From: Tildeniella nuda ZEHNDER 1965/U140
Lineage (GTDB): Bacteria > Cyanobacteriota > Cyanobacteriia > Leptolyngbyales > Leptolyngbyaceae
Direction of reading: 5' to 3'
Assembly (NCBI GenBank): GCA_019358895.1
Contig: JAHHIG010000014.1
Coordinates: 1 to 64,000 of the forward strand
Length of the DNA stretch: 64,000 nt
This document shows, piece by piece, positions 9,607 through 17,941 of this stretch (position 1 is the stretch's first letter; each line of letters starts with the position of its first letter). The notes under the pieces were generated by a model. That model made no database searches. It saw only the letters and a list, made by a program, of their open reading frames with translations, and was not told where the DNA came from. A program made the position numbers and the translations under genes.

Positions 9607-9625
9607 ACTTGCTTCTAATGCTGAG

Positions 9626-10318
9626 TCAAAATTCTTTTTTACTTAGAGTTACTTTCTCTAAAGTCATTCGTCTCCCTAGTAGGCCAAAAAAGACCTTGAC
9701 TGCTTGACCAGGATACAAGGAGTTAAAATCGATCGCATCTGTACTTGCATCAAGTTTAATATCAAATTCATCATCATGCCCCCCTTCGATATCTCGGGCA
9801 GCAGCAAAAGCTAGTCTAGTACTAGTTGATACTTGAATCACACAAGGAGTAAAGCTTTCGAGCAAACTTTCATTACAATCCCTTCCTGCAACATGTCTTT
9901 TACCAGGAATAACTTTGGCACGAATGCTTAGTTCAATCTTATAGGTAGCTGATGGTCCAAACTCGTCAGGCTGAAGTTCTATCAGCCCTGTTAGCTTACA
10001 TTGGTTATTAATTCTAGGTTCAGGAATTTTTACTATTTTTGTTCCACCAAAAGGAAAAGGAATTCTTCTGCTGGTTTCGCAAGAAGTAGAATGATCAACG
10101 CCTGTGAAAACTAATCGCCCTGCACTGTCTTCTCCTGAGAAAACGGTCCAGCCAACAACTTGACGATTATCGTTATCGTAGTCATAGTTTGTAAGATCCC
10201 ATTGAATATATTTTCCTTGAAGCTTTCCATTTGCTTCATTAGAGCGATCTAGTTCATTAGCTCTGTCCAGAGCTTCAATTTCCCACCCGGTGAATGTTCT
10301 AGGTAATGAGTCAGCCAT
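9626..10318 (-). CDS. unknown protein, paralog A of an operon pair
   Basis: 230 residues, MADSLPRTFTGWEIEALDRA at the start. It has no signal peptide, is mostly beta-strand in character and has several cysteines. It is a clear paralog of the 240-residue protein at 11228-11950. Both share LP.TFTGWE, ELDRSN..GKLQGK, GEDS.G.L.F, a C-terminal DAIDF...YPG segment and VTL.K.EF at the end. It is the last gene of a minus-strand operon that also encodes a secreted coiled-coil protein and a phospholipase C-like protein, now interrupted by an IS1-family element upstream of it. The family was not recognised. A lipid- or partner-binding beta sandwich is possible but unproven. Confidence 0.7.
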   Translation of the reverse strand: MADSLPRTFTGWEIEALDRANELDRSNEANGKLQGKYIQWDLTNYDYDNDNRQVVGWTVFSGEDSAGRLVFTGVDHSTSCETSRRIPFPFGGTKIVKIPEPRINNQCKLTGLIELQPDEFGPSATYKIELSIRAKVIPGKRHVAGRDCNESLLESFTPCVIQVSTSTRLAFAAARDIEGGHDDEFDIKLDASTDAIDFNSLYPGQAVKVFFGLLGRRMTLEKVTLSKKEF

Positions 10319-10477
10319 AAGGGAATTCCTCCAAGCATAGTTTAAGATTCAATGTTTGTCGCTTGCTCTTCTAACCTTCCCACAAACGAAGATTTACAAG
10401 AAAAATATACCCATATGCTGTATAGATATTAGTCGAGCATTAAACTCTGACTTAAGGCACGAAGATGGGAAAAATTA

Positions 10478-10485
10478 AAATTCCA
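10478..10485. repeat. 8-bp target-site duplication of the IS1-family element (second copy 11243-11250)
   Basis: AAATTCCA occurs directly before the left end (10478-10485) and directly after the right end (11243-11250). Eight to nine base pairs is the usual target duplication for the IS1 family. It derives from the last codons of the paralog B gene (minus strand TGGAATTT). Confidence 0.88.
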
Positions 10486-11242
10486 GGCGTTGCAGAATAG
10501 AGGTTATGAATTAGGGAAAATCTCAATGCAATGTCCTGAATGTAAGTCCTCTCATGTGCGTAGGAACGGAAAGAAAAAGGGTAAACAAAATCACATTTGT
10601 GTCAATTGTAGTCGCCAATTTATCGATCAGTATGCTCCTCCCAAAGGCTACAGCGATGAGTTCAAACGAGAATGCCTCAAAATGTATGTCAATGGCATGG
10701 GTTTTCGGGCGATTGAGCGGGTTAAAGGAGTGCATCATACGACCGTCATCGATTGGGTCGCACAAGTTGGCCAACGGCTTCCAGATACTTATGAGCCTGA
10801 AGCAATTCCTGAGGTGGGGGAACTGGATGAGTTGGAAACCTTTGTTGGCTCAAAAAAAAACAAAATTTGGCTGTGGACAGCCGTTAACCACTTCAGTGCT
10901 GGCATTTTAGGTTGGGTGTTGGGTGACCACAGTGGAGAAACCTTTAAGCCCTTGTGGGCAATTGTGGGCGCTTGGCAATGCTATTTCTACATCACCGACG
11001 GTTGGAGTGTCTATCCAGGATTTATTCCACCGGGAGACCAGATTATTAGCAAAACGTACATGACCCGAGTGGAAGGAGAAAACACCAGATTGCGCCATTA
11101 TTTAGCGAGACTGCATCGAAAAACCTTGTGCTACTCTAAGTCGGTGGAAATGCTGAAACACTCCATTCGTTTGCTACTCCACTACTTAAAATTTGGGGAT
11201 GTTCCTGTTCCTGTCTAATTCATACCTTCATCCAGCAACGCC
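10486..11242 (+). mobile_element. IS1-family insertion sequence, complete
   Basis: The ends are inverted repeats of about 27 nt. The left end reads GGCGTTGC...GGTTATGAATTA (10486-10513). The right end, reverse-complemented, reads GGCGTTGC...GGTATGAATTA (11242-11216). The element is 757 bp, flanked by an 8-bp direct repeat AAATTCCA, and holds a single intact transposase frame. It is inserted in the final codons of the paralog B gene (11228-11950, minus strand). That gene now reads four residues (GVAG) into the right end of the element before stopping. The intact duplication indicates a recent, simple transposition. Confidence 0.93.
10526..11218 (+). CDS. IS1-family transposase, single-frame
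   Basis: About 230 residues from ATG 10526 (MQCPECKSSHVRRNG). A TTG further up at 10490 is less likely. An N-terminal zinc ribbon (CPEC and CVNC pairs) is followed by a helix-turn-helix region (MGFRAIERVKGVHHTTVIDW). The DDE catalytic core follows, with DELETFV, YITDGWSVYP and the ENTRLRHYLARLHRKT end motif typical of the IS1 family. In classical IS1 the InsA zinc-finger part and the InsB catalytic part are joined by a -1 frameshift; here both are in one frame. The stop codon lies in the right inverted repeat. Likely active. Confidence 0.92.
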   Translation: MQCPECKSSHVRRNGKKKGKQNHICVNCSRQFIDQYAPPKGYSDEFKRECLKMYVNGMGFRAIERVKGVHHTTVIDWVAQVGQRLPDTYEPEAIPEVGELDELETFVGSKKNKIWLWTAVNHFSAGILGWVLGDHSGETFKPLWAIVGAWQCYFYITDGWSVYPGFIPPGDQIISKTYMTRVEGENTRLRHYLARLHRKTLCYSKSVEMLKHSIRLLLHYLKFGDVPVPV

Positions 11243-11950
11243 AAATTCCATTTTGGTCAAAGTCACTTCATCTACAATCATGCGTTCTCCAGCCATAGAG
11301 AACCAAAGCTGAATTGTCTCTCCAGGATACTGGGAACTGAAATCAATAGCATCTGTAACCGCATCTAATCTAATACTAACCTCGGAATTATCAGGTATTG
11401 CTATTTGATCATAGAATTTTGCTCCTAACTTAGTACCTGTACCAGTTTGAATTACAACTGCACAAGGTGTATAGCTTGGAATTCTAAAGATGTCATCACA
11501 ATCTACCCACGGAAGCGCAGGTGCGTAAGATACGCCAGGAATAATTTTTGCGCGAACCTCCAATCTCAATTTGTATTTGGTTCCTATAGCAAACTGCTCA
11601 GGAGGCAGTTTTACCAATCCTCTTACACGACCTCGGTTACTTGGCTCGCGAAATTTATCAGGACGAGGAGGAAGGGGAATCCTGAAAGGACCACGCTGCT
11701 GCCTTAGGCAACTAAGCTGATATTGGATGCTTGAAAATATTAAACTTCCTGTACTATCTTCCCCCTGCAAAATTGACTTACCGACAATGCGATGATACTC
11801 ATCATCAATCATTTCGGCGTTTGTAGTATCCCACGTAATAAATTTACCTTGAAGCTTTCCAATCGCCGCATTAGAGCGATCTATTTCGTTCTCTTTTTCC
11901 CGAATCTTGAGCTCCCAGCCAGTAAAAGTGTTGGGAAGTGAATTAGTCAT
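11228..11950 (-). CDS. unknown protein, paralog B, C-terminus altered by IS insertion
   Basis: 240 residues, MTNSLPNTFTGWELKIREK at the start, paralogous along its length to the protein at 9626-10318. The annotated end is VTLTKMEF followed by GVAG and a TGA that lies inside the IS1-family right end. Paralog A ends VTLSKKEF followed directly by stop. Reading across the element from the duplicated target AAATTCCA, the left flank continues as TTT TAA. The native protein therefore most probably ended ...KMEF with a TAA now stranded at 10477-10475. The protein is thus nearly intact, with four extra residues. It starts 27 nt after the phospholipase C-like gene stop. Function unknown. Confidence 0.75.
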   Translation of the reverse strand: MTNSLPNTFTGWELKIREKENEIDRSNAAIGKLQGKFITWDTTNAEMIDDEYHRIVGKSILQGEDSTGSLIFSSIQYQLSCLRQQRGPFRIPLPPRPDKFREPSNRGRVRGLVKLPPEQFAIGTKYKLRLEVRAKIIPGVSYAPALPWVDCDDIFRIPSYTPCAVVIQTGTGTKLGAKFYDQIAIPDNSEVSIRLDAVTDAIDFSSQYPGETIQLWFSMAGERMIVDEVTLTKMEFGVAG

Positions 11951-11977
11951 GTTAATTAGCCTTGTTAATGAATCAGT

Positions 11978-14900
11978 TTAACTGTTGCCTGTTGGGCTTT
12001 TTGTCCTCATAAACCCTTCTATAAAATCTGCTCCTGCGTAGCCCGATGCCACAATAGTTAGTAAAAATTGCTGGTCTATTGGTGCGCCAAGCTGGGAGAT
12101 TGCTCCTAAAGCACCAGCAGTTCCTCCGATTATGAGGCTGAAAATGAGCCTTTTAATTTCAAACCAGTCCTTGAAAGCCTTCTCAGAAAATGAAGCTTCA
12201 TCACTACTTTTCTTTACTCCTACGATCGCCCTTACAGACTGTCCAACTATTCCTAAAATAATTCCTAACACTACATAAATCAAAGTTTCAGAAGCATTCA
12301 TGTTGTTTTGTTGATTAGTTGTTTTTTCAGAATCTACTGAAAGTTCATCTGGTTGTAACTCTACAATGGACTCAAATACATCTGCCTCATTTTGAGATAA
12401 AGATCCATCTATATCAAGATTGGGGTCTACAATAGCAGTTTCGGATTCTATAGCAGAGTTAAACTCAGATTCTGGATTTAACTGAAATGAGAATCTTTGC
12501 AGACCTCGCTCCAGCATCCTTCCAGAAGCCGTTTCTGCTGAAGCTGCACTAAAGGAATTTATCTTCTCCTCAGCAAGACCAAGGCTCGTATCATAGCTAA
12601 GCAAAGATTCTGCGTTAGAAAAGATAGGTATCTGGATACGTTGTCCTGTTTGTAGCCCTAACAATTCATTGATAGAACTTTTAACATTATTCTCCCATTC
12701 TGAGCGTTTTGAAGGATTGCTGACAATTGCTTGCTCAATCTCAGATATCTTCATCTGCAATCCTTGTACACGCCTAAGTACAAGAACAGGCAAAGTTTCA
12801 AACTTCAAGTTATTTTCTGTATCTTGCTGAATCTCTGACAAAGCTTGAGCACTGTATTGTTGTAACTGCGAAATTTCTTCATTACCAAAAATATTTAGGT
12901 CTTTCGCCTTTTGAAGAATTTGATCAATGGTTTCTTCCGCTGTACTTGCAAGACCTAGTGCCTCATTCGCCTCCCCTTGGATAATTCGCTCAGATAACTG
13001 AGCTTGGACGGATTCTATGGCTCTTTGAAAATTCACGAATTGTTTGTTCTGTTCAATCTCATTCTGAATCTTTGCAATTTGGTTCCTAAGCTCAGTCGTG
13101 ACTTCACCGAGCTTCTTACTGGTATCGTTAACGTCAATACCTTGAATTCTAAGACTATAAACTTTGGGTAGCGTGTCTAAAGCAGTACAGTTATCTGGTA
13201 TTTTTTTCAGATTAAGCCCCTGCTCCAACAGTATAATTGCTTTACTGACTAGACTTTCTAACGAGGAAATTAGCTGCTCATGTTGACCACCCAGCGTTTT
13301 CCAGGGTTGGTACTCAGATAACATCCTCTGCGTGGAGACTTTAACTCCTTCAATTCTTGGGAGAAATTCCACAGATTCTCTGCCACTCTTGCAAAGCCGA
13401 ACTTCTGGAGTATTAATCTTTTGAGAGTAGATTTCTAATAGAGAGTCAATAGTGCCTTTTGTTGTCTCAGGAGATAATGCTGTCTTTAAGTCCTGATCAA
13501 TCCACGTATTCAGGCTGTTCAACTCCCCCTCTTCTTTTGCTAATTCCCTCTGGAAATTGTTGACAAGCTCATTGATAGTCTGCGTTCTAGTTGAGAACTC
13601 TGATAGAAACCGTTGAGAGGGAGAACATACACCATTGCTATCCTCTCCTGGCTGCTTCATGAAAATCTGTCGATAAGTTGCACAGGTTTTAGCCAGAGCC
13701 ATTGTTTTGTGGTTCGGCTTTCCTTGCCCTGACCACTCATTGTCGCCATCAAGAGTTCTAATAAAACCTAACATGGCGTTCTCAGATGGCTCTAGTCGAA
13801 CATTATCTTTCAAATCACTAAGTAACTGATTGACTCCTGCCGGACTTAGTAATACTAGTTTGCTCATTACAACTGTATTATAAGCAGCAGGAACCTTTCT
13901 ATAATCAAAATCTTTAGGCTCAGTGTTTGACCAATATTTTGAATGAAATGTTTTCCGATCAATCTTTTCTCCGCTTCCTTTAGTCATAACTTGGTCAAAG
14001 TACAAAGCGGGTTTCTGCAAATATTTCTTTAAATCCTCCAAAGACATTCCAGTAGCCTGCTCAAGAATAGAACTATAAAAGTTTTCTTTAAGCTTTTTTA
14101 TTGGCTCTATTTGCTCTTCAAGCGCATCTTGCACTTTGTCCACTACTCCAGCAAAATCACCGACTACATCAGGGGCACCAGACATTGATAACAAATGCTG
14201 ATTCAAATAATCTTCAAGAATCTCTTGAGCATCACTAACATTTGTCTTATCTTCAGGATTGAAGAATAAAGCTTTTGCTACCTCATGGCTGGTTTCTGAC
14301 CATTTCCGCAATCCGTCGTCAATGTCATTACGCCAGTACTCTTGATATGTTGTGGCTAGTCCAACAGTAGCAATAAAAGCCGTTCTCTCTACTTGAATGG
14401 CAGCCGCTTGAGCATATAGAGCTGTGGCGCTACATGAGAAGTCTAGTGGTTCACAATCCTCCGCTGCTTTAATCTTCTCGTCATATCGACGGTCATATTC
14501 AGACTTTCTCTTGTAGTAAGAATCAATGTTCTGTTGCAACTTGTATCGAAGTGTTGAATAGAGACGAGGTACAGAAGATTCTGTTCCTTTACCACCTTCC
14601 CGTAGGTACTTTTTGTCCAAGTCACTTCCGGGTTTAGCGTCTATCATCTTTTGGTAGATAAAATCTTTCACCCCTTCAATGCTTGCACTGAAGTTAGGTC
14701 TAGGCATAAGTTTGTCAATATAAGATTCCAATAGAACATGTTTAATAGCATTCGAGGGTGGTGTAGGGGTAAAAGCTCCGCCAGTGAACTTATTCACGAA
14801 AGTATGTCCATACATGTCTCCTGCTGCATGGGTCAAGTAACCTGTTGCGAACGCTTTTACAGCAGGAGATCCAGACCTACTCTCATGCCATAGATACTTT

Positions 14901-15286
14901 AGCCATCCATCGCTACCTTCGGGATTTGCATCAGGATGAATGACTTGCTGACCTGTTAATATATCAGGATAAGCGTCTGGACCGAGTACACCTGCTCTAT
15001 ATTGACTTGGATACCCCTTTAACGCGGAGAGTATTTCCGGATCGATTGGATACGTACCAAGGGTACCTGTTATTTCTCCAGTGTTGTAATTGACACGTTC
15101 AATAGTTACTTTTCCATCGTCCTTAGCATCTTTGAGGGCTTGTTCAGCTAAATAAACGTGTGTAGCTGGCTTCCAAGCAAGAGCAGTAGGAGTGTGCCAT
15201 GTAAACACGATAGTGAATGCAAGTACAGCGGCGGCTATTTTCAGATATGCCTTCTGATAAGGAGCACCTTGAGAATTTCTATGCAC
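11978..15286 (-). CDS. secreted zinc-dependent phospholipase C-like domain fused to coiled coil and C-terminal membrane segments
   Basis: 1102 residues. A signal peptide ends TPTALA just before W38, which would make Trp the first mature residue, as in bacterial zinc phospholipase C and P1/S1 nucleases where it binds zinc. Further candidate zinc ligands are in order: H43 (WKPATHVY), D104 (GPDAYPD), H117 or H134, H153 and D157 (LTHAAGD), H161 (MYGH), and H183xxxE187. A long helical/coiled-coil part follows (about 240-1000) with an acidic stretch. Hydrophobic segments near 1023-1045 and 1062-1085 (YVVLGIILGIVG, FSLIIGGTAGALGA) suggest membrane anchoring. The family is normally 250-400 residues and soluble, so this fusion is unusual. 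It is the central gene of a four-gene operon. Confidence 0.78.
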   Translation of the reverse strand: MHRNSQGAPYQKAYLKIAAAVLAFTIVFTWHTPTALAWKPATHVYLAEQALKDAKDDGKVTIERVNYNTGEITGTLGTYPIDPEILSALKGYPSQYRAGVLGPDAYPDILTGQQVIHPDANPEGSDGWLKYLWHESRSGSPAVKAFATGYLTHAAGDMYGHTFVNKFTGGAFTPTPPSNAIKHVLLESYIDKLMPRPNFSASIEGVKDFIYQKMIDAKPGSDLDKKYLREGGKGTESSVPRLYSTLRYKLQQNIDSYYKRKSEYDRRYDEKIKAAEDCEPLDFSCSATALYAQAAAIQVERTAFIATVGLATTYQEYWRNDIDDGLRKWSETSHEVAKALFFNPEDKTNVSDAQEILEDYLNQHLLSMSGAPDVVGDFAGVVDKVQDALEEQIEPIKKLKENFYSSILEQATGMSLEDLKKYLQKPALYFDQVMTKGSGEKIDRKTFHSKYWSNTEPKDFDYRKVPAAYNTVVMSKLVLLSPAGVNQLLSDLKDNVRLEPSENAMLGFIRTLDGDNEWSGQGKPNHKTMALAKTCATYRQIFMKQPGEDSNGVCSPSQRFLSEFSTRTQTINELVNNFQRELAKEEGELNSLNTWIDQDLKTALSPETTKGTIDSLLEIYSQKINTPEVRLCKSGRESVEFLPRIEGVKVSTQRMLSEYQPWKTLGGQHEQLISSLESLVSKAIILLEQGLNLKKIPDNCTALDTLPKVYSLRIQGIDVNDTSKKLGEVTTELRNQIAKIQNEIEQNKQFVNFQRAIESVQAQLSERIIQGEANEALGLASTAEETIDQILQKAKDLNIFGNEEISQLQQYSAQALSEIQQDTENNLKFETLPVLVLRRVQGLQMKISEIEQAIVSNPSKRSEWENNVKSSINELLGLQTGQRIQIPIFSNAESLLSYDTSLGLAEEKINSFSAASAETASGRMLERGLQRFSFQLNPESEFNSAIESETAIVDPNLDIDGSLSQNEADVFESIVELQPDELSVDSEKTTNQQNNMNASETLIYVVLGIILGIVGQSVRAIVGVKKSSDEASFSEKAFKDWFEIKRLIFSLIIGGTAGALGAISQLGAPIDQQFLLTIVASGYAGADFIEGFMRTKSPTGNS

Positions 15287-15308
15287 GAAAACAACTCCTT
15301 ATGCCCAT

Positions 15309-16373
15309 TTATTGGCAAATATTTATGTTGGTACCAGTGATGGCGCTGATTTTGCAGGCAAGTTCTTTGATTTGCGCGCTAATCTGATCGTTGGTTTCTT
15401 TTAGACGCAGAAATTCTGCATCTAAAAACTGGAGAACTTCCTCAGCCAACTTCATATCTTCGCTAATGAAAGTATTAAGAGACTCCTTAACTTGAGTTAC
15501 TTTATCTAAGCAGAAAGTTCGGTCTGCTGGATTATCCACAATGCATTTAGAAGCGTCAGGAAGAGCAGCTTCAACATCCTGAATTAGAAGCTCAAAATCT
15601 TTAATTTTAATTTCAGTTACATAGATAAGTCCAGGTAAGGCTGCTAGTCTTGTTGATTCAAAATCAGTTAAACCACTTTTACTTTGGAGAATTGTAAGCT
15701 CAGATTTCAGATCTCCTAACTCCAATTCTCTATCTTTCTTTTTAGCTTCAAGATTGCCAGAAAGCCGAATCAAAACAATCCATTTTGCAGGAAGTGTACT
15801 TGCCTCATCAATTGCTTTAATCTCGTCCTTTCGGGTTTCTACCTGGCGTAAAATGAGATTTACGTATTCTTTGATTGGCTCAATCTCTGGAGTTGTGACG
15901 TTAGAAAGAACAGAAAACTCGCAGCCTGGGAACACTTCTCTAGCAGGGCTGTCAATTTTAACGAAGAAATTATAAGTTGCACCAGAATAAGGTATTGATG
16001 CTGTGGAAATGCGAGGTATAGTTCCTGTTTGCATTAAAACGTCTACTGTTTGACCATTAATATTGAAGCCAGCAGGAATATTACGAGTGGAGCGACAATT
16101 GAAGAAAGTTGAGATTGAGGTTTTGAAGTTTAACGACTTGATGAATGTATTCTGTGTATCAGAAGGATGGTTAGCCTCTAAAGTTTTATTTGGAACAACA
16201 CATTGGTGGAAGATACCAAACCGTGTTGGCTTGCAATCCCTCTCAGCTTGAAATACTGTAAGAGAAGAGTCTGCGTATGAAGGTAGCAATAGACAAGAAA
16301 ACAGAACCAAGGACATTGCTAGTATCTTCGTTACTAACAATATCTTCGTTACTAGCACCTTTGCTTTTTTCAT
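15309..16373 (-). CDS. secreted coiled-coil protein, first gene of the phospholipase-like operon
   Basis: 354 residues. The N-terminus MKKAKVLVTKILLVTKIL contains a short internal duplication (LVTKIL twice; the DNA repeats atcttcgttacta). It is followed by a hydrophobic stretch and a cleavage-like SYADS, so export is likely. Residues about 35-170 look beta-rich with four or more cysteines. From about 170 to the end the sequence is strongly helical and heptad-like (EVETRKDEIK, LELGDLKSEL, LRLKETNDQISAQIKEL). It lies 22 nt upstream of the phospholipase C-like gene and is likely translated with it. The shared coiled-coil character suggests the two could form a complex in the periplasm or outside the cell. 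Family not recognised. Confidence 0.65.
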   Translation of the reverse strand: MKKAKVLVTKILLVTKILAMSLVLFSCLLLPSYADSSLTVFQAERDCKPTRFGIFHQCVVPNKTLEANHPSDTQNTFIKSLNFKTSISTFFNCRSTRNIPAGFNINGQTVDVLMQTGTIPRISTASIPYSGATYNFFVKIDSPAREVFPGCEFSVLSNVTTPEIEPIKEYVNLILRQVETRKDEIKAIDEASTLPAKWIVLIRLSGNLEAKKKDRELELGDLKSELTILQSKSGLTDFESTRLAALPGLIYVTEIKIKDFELLIQDVEAALPDASKCIVDNPADRTFCLDKVTQVKESLNTFISEDMKLAEEVLQFLDAEFLRLKETNDQISAQIKELACKISAITGTNINICQ

Positions 16374-16712
16374 TTCAATAATTTTAATTCTTTAAAGTGT
16401 AAAGATGATCCAGCCTGTAATTTTATAGATTGCATCCTCCATAACACCCTGTATCCCTCTTTTATCAGCCATTTGCTCAACCGCCCACCATGACTTGCAG
16501 GGAGGCTATCACAATCATTCTCCACCAAATAGCTCAAATCCGATGATTTAATAAAACTTCATATAATTGTGGTTCATGCTGTAATACTAACGGGCTACCT
16601 ATCTACTATCCTCTTTATGAATGACGATTTCAGCGTCTAAATTCAAAACATCTAAATGAGAGTTCTACGCTGCTTGCTTTTTGTTTGAATAAATGTTACG
16701 TCCATAATAGGA
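16374..16712. other. 339-nt intergenic region, no gene seen
   Basis: An AT-rich gap between the end of one minus-strand operon and the start of the next. It should hold the promoter of the operon beginning at 16373. No convincing frame, RNA or strong hairpin was seen. Confidence 0.5.
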
Positions 16713-17345
16713 CTACTTAGGCAATAAGCTGAAGAGTTGACTATCAGCAAGCTGGTAGCGATCGCCATTAAAGCAATAATTCAACTGTCGTAAGCGTTCG
16801 GCTTTGCCGTCTCGGAGAGAATCGCTCTCCATCTGTAACACCTCCAGACAGGGCAGAGCCTGACTCCGGTTTTCTCCTACTTGGAATAGCGGTTTGTTGG
16901 CTGGAAGGTTGGGGTTTAGATAGTTTTGGAACACTTCCACTGCGGGTTGATTATCTCTTAACCAGTAGCCAGCGTAGAGACAGCCCAAGGCTCCACACAG
17001 ATTGGGAGTATTGAAATTAAACAGGGTTAGTTTGCCTGCTTTTCCGTCTACAGTCCAGGCAAGCAGGTTTTCTTTGGCTTGTGTCATATCCAGATCCGTG
17101 TTTGCTTGAATAACTTGTTCTAAAACAGGTTCAGGAACTACTGATGTTGCTTTTTGCCAGGGAACCGTTGCTGCACTAGAACTGCAACCTGCCATGCCAA
17201 TAAGTACCGGTAACAGCAGAAAAAGGCTAAAACCGATGCGAAACCAGTATCCCACCTGCCATAACCAGTGAGGTGGTGCAGGGATTGTAGATGTGCTCAG
17301 TTCCTGCTGCTGAGTTGGAGCCAGTTCTGAAGCTGAATCTGTCAT
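16713..17345 (-). CDS. membrane-anchored lipoprotein-like protein of the secretion operon
   Basis: ATG at 17345 (MTDSASELAPTQQQELS) gives about 210 residues; a longer frame up to 17507 would overlap the upstream gene and is disfavoured. After a short cytoplasmic head there is a membrane segment FRIGFSLFLLLPVLIGMAGC, whose end resembles a lipobox. A periplasmic domain follows with cysteine pairs (NLCGALGCLYAGYWL, LPCLEVL, YCFNGDRYQL). It starts 26 nt after the preceding gene of the operon. The operon context with a cell-wall hydrolase suggests a part of a conjugation apparatus, but the family was not recognised. Confidence 0.6.
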   Translation of the reverse strand: MTDSASELAPTQQQELSTSTIPAPPHWLWQVGYWFRIGFSLFLLLPVLIGMAGCSSSAATVPWQKATSVVPEPVLEQVIQANTDLDMTQAKENLLAWTVDGKAGKLTLFNFNTPNLCGALGCLYAGYWLRDNQPAVEVFQNYLNPNLPANKPLFQVGENRSQALPCLEVLQMESDSLRDGKAERLRQLNYCFNGDRYQLADSQLFSLLPK

Positions 17346-17370
17346 AGCGGGTTTCCTTTTCAACTTGCAC

Positions 17371-17928
17371 TCACTGTTGAACCTGAACATTCGCGGGAAC
17401 CGTAATGCCCAACTGCCGCAGCGCCCAGACTTCCTCTGCAAACCAGGTAGGATTTTGAGTTGAGGCTGCGCCCTGGTTGACCTGCTGCTGAAAACGCTCT
17501 TTACCAAGCCGTTGAATCTCTCGCCGGAATCGTGCCAGCGTCAATTGTTGAGCAACGGACTGGGGCACAACACTAGCAAAGGGAACGCGATCGCCCATCG
17601 GGTTAAAAAACACTTCCTCGCAGCGTCCATTCGTAACCGCGATAATCAAATTAGTCGGCGGTTGGCTGTTTTCGGTGTGAGTTGCTAGTAAGTAATAGTC
17701 TTTGCCCTGTGATCGACTAGAGCCGATCAGTTCACTCCGAACAATGGGCTGTCGAGTTTGTTGAGGAATACAACGACTGACGGCTTCTGGGATTCTAGGG
17801 GTTTGAGCATCAAGTGGAAGATACCCTAACCCTATGGTGAGCAGCATACCCACCGCTAAAGGTAGCCAGAAGGTTGCAGTCAAGCGTCTGCCAATGGATC
17901 TCAGTGAAAATCGCTGCTGGGGTTGCAT
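17371..17928 (-). CDS. exported protein of the secretion operon
   Basis: The ATG at 17928 is chosen because GGAGG (17941-17937) lies 8 nt before it, directly overlapping the upstream stop TAA at 17944-17942. The 185-residue product has an N-terminal membrane or signal segment (TFWLPLAVGMLLTIGLGYLPLDAQ). It is followed by a compact domain with two cysteines (SRCIPQQ, GRCEEVFFNP) and a helical C-terminus. The stop-to-start overlap indicates translational coupling with the M23 peptidase gene. Function unknown; a periplasmic accessory role in transfer is plausible from context only. Confidence 0.62.
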   Translation of the reverse strand: MQPQQRFSLRSIGRRLTATFWLPLAVGMLLTIGLGYLPLDAQTPRIPEAVSRCIPQQTRQPIVRSELIGSSRSQGKDYYLLATHTENSQPPTNLIIAVTNGRCEEVFFNPMGDRVPFASVVPQSVAQQLTLARFRREIQRLGKERFQQQVNQGAASTQNPTWFAEEVWALRQLGITVPANVQVQQ

Positions 17929-17941
17929 GGTTGATTCCTCC

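Noticed and set aside
10490-10525. TTG at 10490 as the transposase start
   Set aside because: It lies inside the left inverted repeat; ATG 10526 directly precedes the zinc ribbon as in relatives.
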